In this document: piece by piece, positions 41,051 through 49,374 of the stretch
Layout: each line of letters opens with the position of its first letter
Position numbering within the stretch: the stretch's first letter is position 1
Source: Bartonella bacilliformis Ver097
GTDB lineage: Bacteria; Pseudomonadota; Alphaproteobacteria; Rhizobiales; Rhizobiaceae
DNA length: 64,000 nucleotides
Reading direction: 5' to 3'
Assembly: GCF_000709795.1 (NCBI RefSeq)
Contig: NZ_KL503802.1
Coordinates: 404,812-468,811, forward strand
Notes under the pieces: generated by a model
Database searches by the model: none
What the model was told of the DNA's origin: nothing
The model's input: the letters and a program-made list of their open reading frames with translations, nothing else
Translations under genes and position numbers: made by a program

Positions 41051-41671
41051 TTAAAAATTGAGATAATATTTCAAAACAGTAGAAAAAAGTCCATAAATCA
41101 ATCCAAAAGCAATTAAACCAATGAGTAAGACCCATTTCCACTGTTTCGATATAAAGGAAAGCACTTGTGAGCCAAAACGTTGAATAAGCCACGCGAAAAG
41201 ATAAAAACGAGCACCGCGGGCGATCAAAGAGGTGGTGGAAAAAAGCCAAAGAGGAATGTCCATCGCACCTGCAAAAAGTGTGGTCATCTTGATGGGAGGA
41301 ATGTGAAACAACCCTGAAAGAAAGATGCAAACCACAAGCATTTCCTGCGTGATATGGGTTTGTAGAGCTTGAAAATAGTCATATTTGTCGTAAAATTCTA
41401 AAATGGGTCTGGCGATGCTGTCATAGGCATAGGCGCCAATATACCAACCCAAAATGCCGCCTAAAACAGAACAAACTGTCGCAATAAATGCGTAAAAATA
41501 GGCTTTTTTAGGGCGAAGAAGCGACATCGGAATGTACAATACATCCCCCGGGATAGGGAAAAAAGAACTTTCAATAAACACAATGAAGCCAAGCCAATAG
41601 GAAGCTGTCCGCCGCGTTCCTAAAGAAATTGTCCAATTTTTTATTTTTTTTATGTTTCGTTTTATATTCAT
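41051..41671 (-). CDS. DedA family (VTT domain, YqaA-like) membrane protein
   Basis: A 206-residue protein with about five hydrophobic segments. Core motifs are FIESSFFPIPGDVLYIPMSL, GGILGWYIGAYA, IFLSGLFHIPPIKMTTLFAGAMD and RGARFYLFAWLIQRFG. DedA/VTT proteins are lipid scramblase-like transporters in the inner membrane. It is the upstream gene of a pair with dsbB. Confidence 0.85.
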   Translation of the reverse strand: MNIKRNIKKIKNWTISLGTRRTASYWLGFIVFIESSFFPIPGDVLYIPMSLLRPKKAYFYAFIATVCSVLGGILGWYIGAYAYDSIARPILEFYDKYDYFQALQTHITQEMLVVCIFLSGLFHIPPIKMTTLFAGAMDIPLWLFSTTSLIARGARFYLFAWLIQRFGSQVLSFISKQWKWVLLIGLIAFGLIYGLFSTVLKYYLNF

Positions 41672-41828
41672 ATAAAATCAAATTCTTTGTTGTAGAGTTA
41701 AAAATATTGATCCAACGGATGTTCCATCCAAAGAGTGTTCCATAGAGAGAAACTTACAAAAATTGAACCCTGGAGGAAACAACAGAGATCAAAATGTGGC
41801 CCATTTTGTAAAAAATAGAATGCACCTG

Positions 41829-41856
41829 TTGACGAATCTACCATTCTTCATATAGT
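41829..41856 (+). promoter_or_regulatory. Predicted promoter of tRNA-Leu
   Basis: TTGACG (41829-41834) and TATAGT (41851-41856) are separated by 16 bp and lie about 50 bp before the mature tRNA 5-prime end. The hexamers are close to the sigma-70 consensus; the assignment is by inspection. Confidence 0.45.
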
Positions 41857-41907
41857 GCAAGGTCAAAGAGTACAAGTCTAACTATGCTGTACTCTTGAGC
41901 ATTGTAT

Positions 41908-41992
41908 GCGGGTGTGGTGGAACTGGTAGACGCGCCAGACTCAAAATCTGGTTCCGAGAGGAGTGTCGGTTCGAGTCCGACCACCCGCACCA
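41908..41992 (+). tRNA. tRNA-Leu (CAA)
   Basis: An 85-nt class II tRNA with an encoded CCA end. The acceptor stem pairs gcgggtg with cacccgc. The anticodon arm is ccaga-ctcaaaa-tctgg with anticodon CAA. There is a long variable arm, and the T loop is ttcgagt. It lies at the left edge of the phage-derived module. Confidence 0.97.
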
Positions 41993-42408
41993 GTGCCCGT
42001 AGGCGCTACCCTGTAATTGGTATATTGGGTGAGTGGTTTGTTGAGTGGGCCTGTCTATTCAAGGGGGCTATGCATTGAATAGCCCCACATATCAAACAAG
42101 ACCATTTTTCTCAACTTTCCAGCTTAAGCTTTCTGATTAATTTTTCTTTGTTAATGCGAGCTTGATGAAACTTTGCTGCGCAGGCTCTTTCTGTTATGCG
42201 TTAACTGGCAACACATCAATCATCTATGGGAGGATTTCATATTTGGAAAATTGGTATGGGGGATTTTTTACCTGGGATTCATGTGGGGATTTGATATCTG
42301 GATATGGAGGATTTGAATTCTTGGAGATTGTGCAATTTTAAAATGACGACATTTTTTATTGATTTTCTATAGAAAGTTCATTTGAGAAAAACCTATTTGC
42401 GGTTTTTT
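41993..42408. other. Spacer between tRNA-Leu and the phage module
   Basis: About 415 bp. A hairpin, ggggctat-gcattga-atagcccc (42064-42086), may end the tRNA transcript, although its T-run is delayed (about 42105). Further on, gggatttgatatctgg-like words repeat (about 42250-42330). I find no integrase and no repeat of the tRNA 3-prime end that would mark an att site. Confidence 0.45.
42064..42086 (+). terminator. Possible terminator hairpin after tRNA-Leu
   Basis: An 8-bp perfect stem (ggggctat / atagcccc) with a 7-nt loop lies 72 nt after the tRNA. A T-rich stretch begins only about 20 nt later, so intrinsic termination is uncertain. Confidence 0.4.
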
Positions 42409-43041
42409 TTAAGACTTTGCTTTCATATAACTCCAATGAAGAGCCATCAAGTCCAAACAGTCGCGCAAATGATCCGCTAGGGAGTTTTGTTTGCGTTTGA
42501 CAGAGTTTAATTCTTTGATCGATAGGCCATAACCGACCACTTGCTCAACCAGGGCATAGCCGAGAATTCCAAGTTGAATTTTGATCTCTTGTAGCTGTTT
42601 GGTTGCTTCTATTTGGTACTCGATCTTGCCTTGATAAGGGGGGTTGCCGTCAACCTTTTGCCGGGTGAAATCAAAGCCCATATGCGCTTGTCCCTGTATT
42701 TGGTACCAATATTTATAGAAATGTTCTGCTGCCTTATATTGTGCTTTGCTGATATGCCCTTTGGCATATAATAGGGCAATGGGGCGGCTATGCGCATCGG
42801 CGATGGCTATGATGGTGCGTGGGTTTCTGGAACTCTCTTTATACGCTGGTTGGAAATATGGGTTGCTCGTTTCAATAGCGATAGCCTGTGTTTTTAAAGA
42901 CCCGAGACTTTGGGAGGATTTGCTTGAGTTTTGAGAGAATTGGCCTATTTTTTTTAAAGATTGTGCGACATCTTGCTTTGAATGCGCAACATCTTGCTTT
43001 TTTTGTTGCGGTGTTTTTACAGAATGAGCGTGTTTCTTCAT
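42409..43041 (-). CDS. Phage-related protein, DUF6456-like C-terminus
   Basis: A 210-residue protein with a polar Gln/Ser/Lys-rich N-terminus and a C-terminal part (from about residue 70) with SNPYFQPAYKE, IALLYAKGHISKAQYKAAEHFYKYWY and GYGLSIKELNSVKRK near the end. This order resembles the DUF6456-type proteins of rhizobial phages, in which a small helical domain is followed by an HTH-like segment. It is last of three minus-strand genes after the primase-helicase. The role is unknown. Confidence 0.6.
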   Translation of the reverse strand: MKKHAHSVKTPQQKKQDVAHSKQDVAQSLKKIGQFSQNSSKSSQSLGSLKTQAIAIETSNPYFQPAYKESSRNPRTIIAIADAHSRPIALLYAKGHISKAQYKAAEHFYKYWYQIQGQAHMGFDFTRQKVDGNPPYQGKIEYQIEATKQLQEIKIQLGILGYALVEQVVGYGLSIKELNSVKRKQNSLADHLRDCLDLMALHWSYMKAKS

Positions 43042-43105
43042 GGGATTCTCCTAAAAGAAAGATCATTAATCTTTGTGTGTTTGGAAAGCAGATGTAGCTG
43101 TGCAC

Positions 43106-45151
43106 CTAATGCACAGGGTTAGGAGTGAGGCTGCGAGGAGAGGCATCTTCAAGATAGCGGCGTAACCATGGCGTTTCTTCTGGTGAACAGCGATAACGGT
43201 AGCTTTGTGTATCAAACCACAGGCCGACCTTGCCTTCAAAATCACCGGAGCGTTGTTTGGCGATATTCATCACCACACCGGGGCGTTTGGTTAATTCTGC
43301 TTTTTCATGCAGCTGTTGTGTGGCAAAAATTTTATCTTCTAAAGGGCGGTTGCGCCAGATGGTGATGATGTTAAACGCATTGGCGCCAATTTCTGAAGCG
43401 CCTTTGATATCTTCTGTACCAGGGACATCTTTGTCGACACCGCTTTTACGTGCATGGGCAACAAGGTGAACGTGCACAGCGTTTAAGACAGCCCAGTCTA
43501 CTATTTTATAAACCGCTTGTTCTTGCCCGGTATAGTCATCAGCGGCGATGCCAAGTCGCATCAAACTGTCGATAATAAATTGGTCGCAGCCATATTTGGC
43601 ACGGCAATAGTCAAACACATCAAGAAGAGTTTCGACATTTGATTTGCCTACATGTTCGTACAAAATGAGACCGTGATCAAGAAAATGCAAAATCTGTTCA
43701 ATTTTTTCTTTTGTCGGGTGGCTAGTGCCCCCTGTTTGTTTGATAAGACGGCGCAAAGATTGCTCTCCTTTCATTTCTAAAGAGGCTAAACAAAGGCGGC
43801 TTTCCTGTGCGATCCAATGGGGGATACAGTCTGATAACAACTGACTTTTTCCGACCCCACTGGCGCCGCTCCATAAGGTTAATTCTGCTGGCCGAAACGA
43901 TAATTTCCCCTCTAACTTCGGGTAGGGCACGCTATAGCCTACATGCTGTTTTGGGTTTGGCCAAAAGAGTTCCAGCACTTTTCCCTTATAATCAGAGGCA
44001 TGGTGCAATCCTTCCGGCGTGAAGCTTTTTGCTTTTGCAAAGGCTTGCGCTATAGTGGCGGCATCTAGGCCTGCGGTTAAACAATCATTTGCATCCTTAT
44101 AAGGTAGACATACTCGGTAACAACGGTGGCGTCCAAGCCGGTTAGCAATGACCAGAGCGGCTTCTTCCCCCGGTGGGTCCATATCGGTTGCGAGATAAAT
44201 TTTTTCAAAAATCTCTAAATGATCAAATTCTTGTTCAATCCAGGCATGTTTGCCCCCTTTACCTCCTCCAAAGGGAAGAGATAAAGCCGGATATCCATAA
44301 GCTGCCAAAGAGAGAGCATCAATTTCCCCTTCAGTGATGACAAGATCACGCGTCTGCTTTGCACCCTGCGTTGGTGGAGGTGAGGAGGCTTGCTCCGCAG
44401 GTTTTTTTATGGGGATCTGCGGGGATGTTTGCACAGATAAGAAAGAAAGGTCATTCAAAGGCGCTTGCGTTGGTGGAAAGGCACAGTCACTCAAAGGAGT
44501 CTGCGAGGCCGGTGAGGATGATGGGGCCTGTGCAGGTCGGGAAAAGAGCTCATCCAAAGAATCCTGCGAAGCAGGGAAGAGGGCTTGCCAGCCAAATAAA
44601 ATCGGCTCACACTGCGCGGTAGTAGGCTTAGCTTTGGCTCCTGCTTCAGCGCGCCGGGCTTTCACCATGGCCAGTGTGCCATCAGGCTTATAAAAAGGAA
44701 AAAGGATGCTATTGCCCTCTTCTTTAATGCGGTAACGCGCTAAGATCTCTAGTGGTATACGCCGTTTATGGTGCAAATAGCTTTTCACCACACCGCTAGG
44801 GTCGTGACCTTTTGGGGGAGGCGGAAGACAATAAGTGCGGCGCGGCGCCATAAAGGGTTTTGGGCGGGAAAGATTAAGATAAGTATGTGCTTCCTCTAAC
44901 GCCGCTGAGAGGGGGATGCCTTTTACTGCACACCAGAGATCTAACAGATCCCCCCCAATTCCCTCAGCAAAATCATACCACAGGCCTGCTTTGTTGCCGC
45001 TTAAACAGAGCGATAAACTTTGCCCTGCTTCCCCGTGGATATTGCCAATGATCCAAGCATTGCCCTTTTTTCGCCCTTGCGGAAGAAGCATTTCAGCAAT
45101 GGCTTGCACGTGAAGCAAAAGTTTTTGTTTAACCTCAATAAGTGTGCTCAT
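43106..45151 (-). CDS. Phage primase-helicase (Toprim plus RecA-like ATPase)
   Basis: A 681-residue protein. The N-terminal primase-like part has GKGKxxxW-like and LWYDFAEGIGGDLLDLW segments but no CHC2 zinc ligands. The Toprim domain (about 270-345) has VITEGEIDALSLAAYG and YLATDMDPPGEEAA. The helicase core has Walker A GASGVGKS at 429-436, LASLEMKGEQSLRRL and FIIDSLMRLG. It resembles T7 gp4-type or alphaproteobacterial phage replicative primase-helicases. Residues about 195-265 are a Ser/Pro/Gln-rich linker with degenerate repeats (QTPLSDCAF, QAPLNDLSF). Confidence 0.87.
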   Translation of the reverse strand: MSTLIEVKQKLLLHVQAIAEMLLPQGRKKGNAWIIGNIHGEAGQSLSLCLSGNKAGLWYDFAEGIGGDLLDLWCAVKGIPLSAALEEAHTYLNLSRPKPFMAPRRTYCLPPPPKGHDPSGVVKSYLHHKRRIPLEILARYRIKEEGNSILFPFYKPDGTLAMVKARRAEAGAKAKPTTAQCEPILFGWQALFPASQDSLDELFSRPAQAPSSSPASQTPLSDCAFPPTQAPLNDLSFLSVQTSPQIPIKKPAEQASSPPPTQGAKQTRDLVITEGEIDALSLAAYGYPALSLPFGGGKGGKHAWIEQEFDHLEIFEKIYLATDMDPPGEEAALVIANRLGRHRCYRVCLPYKDANDCLTAGLDAATIAQAFAKAKSFTPEGLHHASDYKGKVLELFWPNPKQHVGYSVPYPKLEGKLSFRPAELTLWSGASGVGKSQLLSDCIPHWIAQESRLCLASLEMKGEQSLRRLIKQTGGTSHPTKEKIEQILHFLDHGLILYEHVGKSNVETLLDVFDYCRAKYGCDQFIIDSLMRLGIAADDYTGQEQAVYKIVDWAVLNAVHVHLVAHARKSGVDKDVPGTEDIKGASEIGANAFNIITIWRNRPLEDKIFATQQLHEKAELTKRPGVVMNIAKQRSGDFEGKVGLWFDTQSYRYRCSPEETPWLRRYLEDASPRSLTPNPVH

Positions 45152-45345
45152 GGTTTCTCCCCTGACGAGAATGTGTTCCTGATTAGAATGTGATTAGATC
45201 TGCATCGTTAGTGTGAATGGGTTGTGGTGTAAGTAGGTTGCTATAGTTGCTGATGGGTGAATGGGTGCGGTGTTGTTGGGCCATGAGTGTAGTGGATTTT
45301 TGTGGTTAGTGTGTGAATGGGTTTTCATTGTTGGTGATAATGGGG
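45152..45345. repeat. Iteron-like repeats between the primase and DUF1376 genes
   Basis: The word gtgtgaatgggtt occurs at 45211-45223 and again exactly 100 bp later at 45311-45323; gtgaatgggtg lies between them at 45257-45267. Copies of gttagtg precede both full words. Directly repeated 11-13-mers next to replication genes are typical of phage or plasmid origins. This is an inference from pattern alone. Confidence 0.45.
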
Positions 45346-46656
45346 TTATGGTTTCTGGTTTGGATAATTGATCAGGCTTTGGTAAAATCTCTCTTCCCCT
45401 GTATGACGATTTGTTTGATGAGAAGGGACACGGAGAAGAGAGGGCGTGGGATAACACGTGTCTTGTGTCTCTTTTAACCGCTCAATCTCATAACGGCACC
45501 AGTTGCGCCATGTGGCTGGCCAATCCACTTTAAGCGCTTCTTTGCCGCTTTTGGCTCGCCAATAGTCGCGAAATTTCTTCTCTTGCCAACGGGCTTGCTC
45601 TTCGCTCAATCCTTCAGTCATGGCCATGCTGATATCAGCTTGCCAATCGGCAGGAAGACGATGGCCTTTTAAGCACCCTTTACGAGCAGAATGCTTTGGA
45701 GGAAGAGCAGAATTTTCAGAAATTATCGGACTTTTTAGAAATGGTGGGCTTATAACAGATGGTGAGCTTGTGATAGGTGTTGAAGTTGTAGCAAGTGTTG
45801 GACCTATAACAGCTGTTGAGGTTGTTGGTATAGGCTCTTGAGAAGGGGCAGAAGACCAAGAGGGAGAAGAGCATGAAGGAGCACAGTAGAGGGCATAAGA
45901 GGAGGAATTGTCTGCCGAGAAAGAAGCCTTGTTTTGCTGTTTTTGTGAAACACCGTTAGGTGTTTCTTTTTCTTTCTTCTGAGCTTCTGAGTTATAGGTC
46001 TCATCTGTTCTACATGTGTTGAGCAGCTGTTGAGGTGTTGCATTGATTTTCTTACGTTTTTGCGCTGAAGAACGGCCAGCCAATGATTTTTGCTTCAGTA
46101 ATTTTGCACGCTCACGAAAGATACTGTCACAGCGCTTATTCCATAAGCCATTGGCGAGAGGGATAATCTTGCCTTCTGCGATCAGAATATTGAGTGCGTT
46201 GAGAAAGGTGCGTTTGTCACATCCGCAAAGCCGCGTTAATCTTTGTGTTGAGAGGTCTAAGGGGTGGCCTCTGGCATACATTTCATTGAGTAAAATGGTG
46301 TAAATGCCAATTTCATGCGCACGCATACCACGGACACCACCTAGAAAATCATTTTGATACCAACAGACATAGGGAAGAATAGAAGATTCATAATGCGGTG
46401 TTTCTTCTATGGCGGATGAGGTTGTAGCAACAGGAGATGCTGCTAGAAGAGGAGCAGATGCAGGTGCTGGGGATGCTGTTGCTGGAGCGGATGAAGGTGC
46501 TAAAGACACCGCCGCAACGGTTTCCGAAAAAAATAACCCCGAAGAAGGAACGGGTGTTGAGGATAAGGTTGCAGTGCAAAGAGCTTGTTGATGGGCTGTG
46601 TCTCGGGAAGAGGTTTTGTACATGGTGCAAATCAACTTTCTTATTGTTTCATCCAT
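45346..46656 (-). CDS. Phage replication protein with DUF1376 (YdaU-like) domain
   Basis: A 436-residue protein. The DUF1376 domain is at about 95-205: YVCWYQNDFLGGVRGMRAHEIGIYTILLNEMYARGHPL (in two stretches), winged-helix-like RLCGCDKRTFLNALNILIAEGKI, then KSLAGRSSAQKRKK. The C-terminus (about 365-415) has SEEQARWQEKKFRDYWRAKSG and WPATWRNWCR, typical of phage replication-initiation proteins. Two low-complexity segments (Ala/Pro/Ser-rich at 45-85 and Ser/Thr/Pro-rich at about 250-310) flank the domain. It is first gene of the minus-strand replication operon, divergent from the repressor. Confidence 0.8.
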   Translation of the reverse strand: MDETIRKLICTMYKTSSRDTAHQQALCTATLSSTPVPSSGLFFSETVAAVSLAPSSAPATASPAPASAPLLAASPVATTSSAIEETPHYESSILPYVCWYQNDFLGGVRGMRAHEIGIYTILLNEMYARGHPLDLSTQRLTRLCGCDKRTFLNALNILIAEGKIIPLANGLWNKRCDSIFRERAKLLKQKSLAGRSSAQKRKKINATPQQLLNTCRTDETYNSEAQKKEKETPNGVSQKQQNKASFSADNSSSYALYCAPSCSSPSWSSAPSQEPIPTTSTAVIGPTLATTSTPITSSPSVISPPFLKSPIISENSALPPKHSARKGCLKGHRLPADWQADISMAMTEGLSEEQARWQEKKFRDYWRAKSGKEALKVDWPATWRNWCRYEIERLKETQDTCYPTPSLLRVPSHQTNRHTGEERFYQSLINYPNQKP

Positions 46657-47080
46657 TTCTATTCAGATAAAAAACATTAAATGATGTTTTTATGTCTTTT
46701 TATGTTTGTGGGAGATGCAGGAAAAGTTTACTATTTTGTAAGATGTTTCTGGTTTGCTTTGCTTTTGTTGCAATTTGTTCTGTTAAATAATCTTATTTTT
46801 CATTAGACCCTGTGAGTGCAATTCTATACGCTTATGAGTATATTGTTGTACAACTTTAAATTGCAAAGCAACAAAGGACAAAGAATACAAAAGTGAAGAC
46901 ATGCGAGTTTTTGGGAGCGCCTGTCTGCATCCTTTAGGGTGATAAATGGTTGGTTAATCAAATAAAGTGCAGTTCCCCCCGAAAATAAAATGTGTCCTAT
47001 AAATGTATATCCTTTTTAGAGGATATTGCAAGATAAATTTATAAAACAATATGTATTTTTTTAGACAGCTATAGGATGAA
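46657..47080. promoter_or_regulatory. Divergent control region between replication operon and repressor
   Basis: A 424-bp AT-rich region between divergent genes. It holds the palindrome gttgtacaac (46845-46854), a repeated ttgcaaagcaacaa/ttgctttgc-like set (about 46755 and 46861), and the inverted repeat atatcc-N8-ggatat (47007-47026) about 55 bp before the repressor ATG. These are candidate operators. No good gene is seen; a 39-codon hydrophobic frame at 46681 is not convincing. Confidence 0.5.
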
Positions 47081-47398
47081 ATGATGAATATTGATGGTTG
47101 GCGTCAAAGATTGAGTGAAGTGCTCAAAAAAAGTGGACGGTCAAAACGGTCCATTTCTCTCTCAGCTGGAAAGGGAGCAGGCTACCTTCACTCTATCTTG
47201 TCTGAAGGAAAGGATCCAACTATTGAATCCCTTTCTGATGTTTGTAAAACAATTGATGTTAGTATGGGATACATTCTTTACGGGCAAGCTGCCAGCACAG
47301 AAGATCAAGAATTTATCGAGTTGATTTCAAAGATCTCTTCCGAGGAACGACAGGCGATTTTGACGCTTTTGCGCAAACCAAATGACGAAGTAAAATAA
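47081..47398 (+). CDS. Phage-type HTH repressor (Cro/CI-like)
   Basis: A 105-residue protein with a helix-turn-helix of XRE type: RLSEVLKKSGRSKRSISLSAG, GAGYLHSILSEGKDPTIESLSDVCKTIDV. There is a short C-terminal helical extension (EDQEFIELISKISSEERQAILTLLR). It lacks a LexA-like peptidase domain, so it is not a self-cleaving repressor. AGGA lies just before two tandem ATGs. It is divergent from the replication operon, the usual lysogeny-control layout. Confidence 0.85.
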   Translation: MMNIDGWRQRLSEVLKKSGRSKRSISLSAGKGAGYLHSILSEGKDPTIESLSDVCKTIDVSMGYILYGQAASTEDQEFIELISKISSEERQAILTLLRKPNDEVK

Positions 47399-47709
47399 GG
47401 AGTGCTCTTTTCTTTGTGGCATCAAGAGTTTTCCAATGGTTAAGTAAATCGGAATCATTCATTTTAGCTTTTCCCCCCCGTTTGGGTTGCTGTGATTAGA
47501 AACAATAGGAATTATAACAGCACAGTAGAGAATAAGGTGTAGGATATTTTCATTCTTACAAAGCTATTTGGATGTCTGATAAATTGAAAAATATCTTTTT
47601 AAAAGGATAAAATTGATTGACATCTCTCCCATAGAGGAGATAAGACTAAAGCTATATTTGACCATGTCAAGACTAAAGCTGCGTTTTATTACGATCTAAG
47701 GGGGAAAAA
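47399..47709. other. Spacer with a phage-type promoter
   Basis: About 310 bp. TTGACA at 47617-47622 is the main signal. The phrase aagactaaagct occurs twice (47642-47653 and 47669-47680), just downstream of that promoter. No gene is supported. Confidence 0.45.
47617..47645 (+). promoter_or_regulatory. Predicted promoter with overlapping inverted repeat
   Basis: TTGACA (47617-47622) is followed after 17 bp by ataaga (47640-47645), or after 18 bp by taagac. The spacer contains tctcc-N6-ggaga (47625-47629 and 47636-47640), placed where a repressor would block RNA polymerase. It shares tagagga with the inverted repeat upstream of the repressor. Confidence 0.45.
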
Positions 47710-48123
47710 ATGATCAAACATATACCGTTCGTTAAAGAGGATGAAATTCTCATTATTCTCTGTGAGGGTGAAGAGGGCGATCTCTATATTGGGCCTATTG
47801 AAACTTCCGAAGAGGTGCTTGATTTTGTCGATAATCGAGAGGCTGTGCAGAGGCTTTTGCGGCTTGATTTAACAACGCTCCATGCTGATGATGTCAGTGA
47901 AAGTGTCGCCGATATCTATGTTGCACTTTCTGATATGGCCGAAAAGACAGAGTCTCTGCAGCCTTTCATTGTAAATAGTGAAGCTTATCACGACTATTTA
48001 GAGCAACAAAATAAACAAGCTTATCATGATACGCTCTATGGCTCTTATGAACAACAGCATCGTCTCCGCTTTAGTGATATCTTGTCGGCTCCTGATCATC
48101 TTTTTGATGAGCAGGAGGGATAA
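47710..48123 (+). CDS. Hypothetical acidic protein in the phage module
   Basis: A 137-residue acidic protein with a strong AAGGGGG ribosome site 5 nt before the ATG. The N-terminus looks like a small beta domain (VKEDEILIILCEGEEGDLYIGPI); the rest is helical (EEVLDFVDNREAVQRLLRL, ESVADIYVALSDMAE). I do not recognise the family. It lies 4 bp before the next small gene and shares its promoter. Confidence 0.7.
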   Translation: MIKHIPFVKEDEILIILCEGEEGDLYIGPIETSEEVLDFVDNREAVQRLLRLDLTTLHADDVSESVADIYVALSDMAEKTESLQPFIVNSEAYHDYLEQQNKQAYHDTLYGSYEQQHRLRFSDILSAPDHLFDEQEG

Positions 48124-48127
48124 AGAT

Positions 48128-48328
48128 ATGCAAAGCTATCTTATGATCCTTGCTTATGGGGTGCCCCTTTATTACGTGGGCAGACAGCACGACACTATCC
48201 AGCTTGATCCACAAAAACATCAGGCCTTTCTCTTCCCTTCACAAAAAGAGGCAGAAGGTACTGTGCAGGCCTTGGCTTATGATCTCTGTGATTTTTTTGA
48301 TCTCTTCGAGATAGAAAGTGTTTCTTAA
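48128..48328 (+). CDS. Small hypothetical protein in the phage module
   Basis: A 66-residue protein starting MQSYLMILAYGVPLYYVGRQ and ending DLFEIESVS. GGAGGG lies 7 nt before the ATG at 48128; the longer frame upstream overlaps the previous gene and is rejected. The family is not recognised. The tight spacing suggests it is co-expressed with the preceding acidic protein. Confidence 0.65.
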   Translation: MQSYLMILAYGVPLYYVGRQHDTIQLDPQKHQAFLFPSQKEAEGTVQALAYDLCDFFDLFEIESVS

Positions 48329-48714
48329 GAAGCACAGAGCTCTGGGTAAGGTGGGGGTGGATTTGCGAAGGGAAGCATAAGCTTTGCCAATAAAGAGAGC
48401 TAGGTTTGAAATGAGGAGCCGCAGGTAAGTGGCTTGCAAGAATAAGGGAAGCTGAGCTTTTTGGTAAGGTAGGGCTGGACTGGTGAGAGAGGAGGGCTGA
48501 GTCTGTGAAGGGAAGGATTGGTGAGAAAAGGGAGTTTGGCTTGTAAGAAGGGGCTTGTGAAAAGGGAAATGAAGTGTGCGAGCAAGTGGGCCTTGCGATT
48601 GCGATAAGATTAAGCCTCGAGAAGGGGGGCTTGAAAGTGTTGCAGGTAATGGGCCTGCAAGAATATGGGGCATGGTGTGCCCACTGGAGAGAAATTTTAT
48701 CAAGGAATAAGACA
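48329..48714. repeat. Purine-rich degenerate spacer before the exonuclease
   Basis: About 385 bp made of variants of ggcttgxgaxaaggg and gagggaaggxttggtgag. Similar words occur in the spacer after the exonuclease (49375-49995). Long antisense frames here reflect base bias. Confidence 0.5.
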
Positions 48715-49374
48715 ATGCCCATATGCATCGAATGTCAGCAAGGAACAGAGGAATGGCGCCAAGTCCGCAGGGGGGTGATAACCGCTTCTGTGTTTGAAAT
48801 GGTTATCGCACGGAAAAAAGATGGGCAACGATCCCAAAAATATCATTCTGTGATGATGAAGCTTGCTGGGGAGAGAATTACCGGAAAAATTGTTGACGAG
48901 GGAACAACTATGCCAATGCGCCGCGGTACAGAATTAGAACCAAAAGCTCGCCAGTTTTATGCAGCGCTCACCAACACAGAGCCTGAATGTGTTGGGTTTC
49001 TCTTGGCGGATGACCGTAAAAAAGGATTTTCACCTGATGCGCTTATCGGGGCAAATGGGCTGCTGGAAATTAAAACAAAAAAGCCTGAAATTCTAATCCC
49101 GCATTTTTATCAAAATATATTTCCTGTTGAGCATAAAGCCCAGTGTCAGGGAGGATTATGGATTGCGCAACGCGAATGGGTAGATTTAATGCTTTATTGG
49201 CCGGGGATGCCCCCTTTGATCAAACGTGCTTACCGTGATGAAGTCTATATTCGTAAGCTAGACAATGAGATTAATCGTTTTAATGAAGCTTTGGAAAGAA
49301 TGGTGCAGGCGATCAAGCAGGTTGGTGAAAGGAGCCAGGATATTTTCAGAAAATATGAAACAATCAGGGGATGA
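48715..49374 (+). CDS. YqaJ-type (lambda exonuclease family) viral recombinase nuclease
   Basis: A 219-residue nuclease of the PD-(D/E)xK YqaJ/lambda Exo family: QQGTEEWRQVRRGVITASVFE, MRRGTELEPKARQFYAALTN, catalytic Asp108 in GFSPDALI and the ExK pair Glu118/Lys120 in LLEIKTKKP, then QCQGGLWIAQREWVDLMLYWPG. It degrades one strand of duplex DNA for single-strand annealing. I chose the ATG at 48715 (AAGGA about 8 nt upstream) over 48574 because the domain begins there. No RecT/Beta partner is seen. Confidence 0.87.
   Translation: MPICIECQQGTEEWRQVRRGVITASVFEMVIARKKDGQRSQKYHSVMMKLAGERITGKIVDEGTTMPMRRGTELEPKARQFYAALTNTEPECVGFLLADDRKKGFSPDALIGANGLLEIKTKKPEILIPHFYQNIFPVEHKAQCQGGLWIAQREWVDLMLYWPGMPPLIKRAYRDEVYIRKLDNEINRFNEALERMVQAIKQVGERSQDIFRKYETIRG

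Noticed and set aside
48195..48728. Two long overlapping antisense frames before the exonuclease
   Set aside because: Pro/Ser/Leu-rich translations of a purine-rich repeat tract, open only because of base bias.
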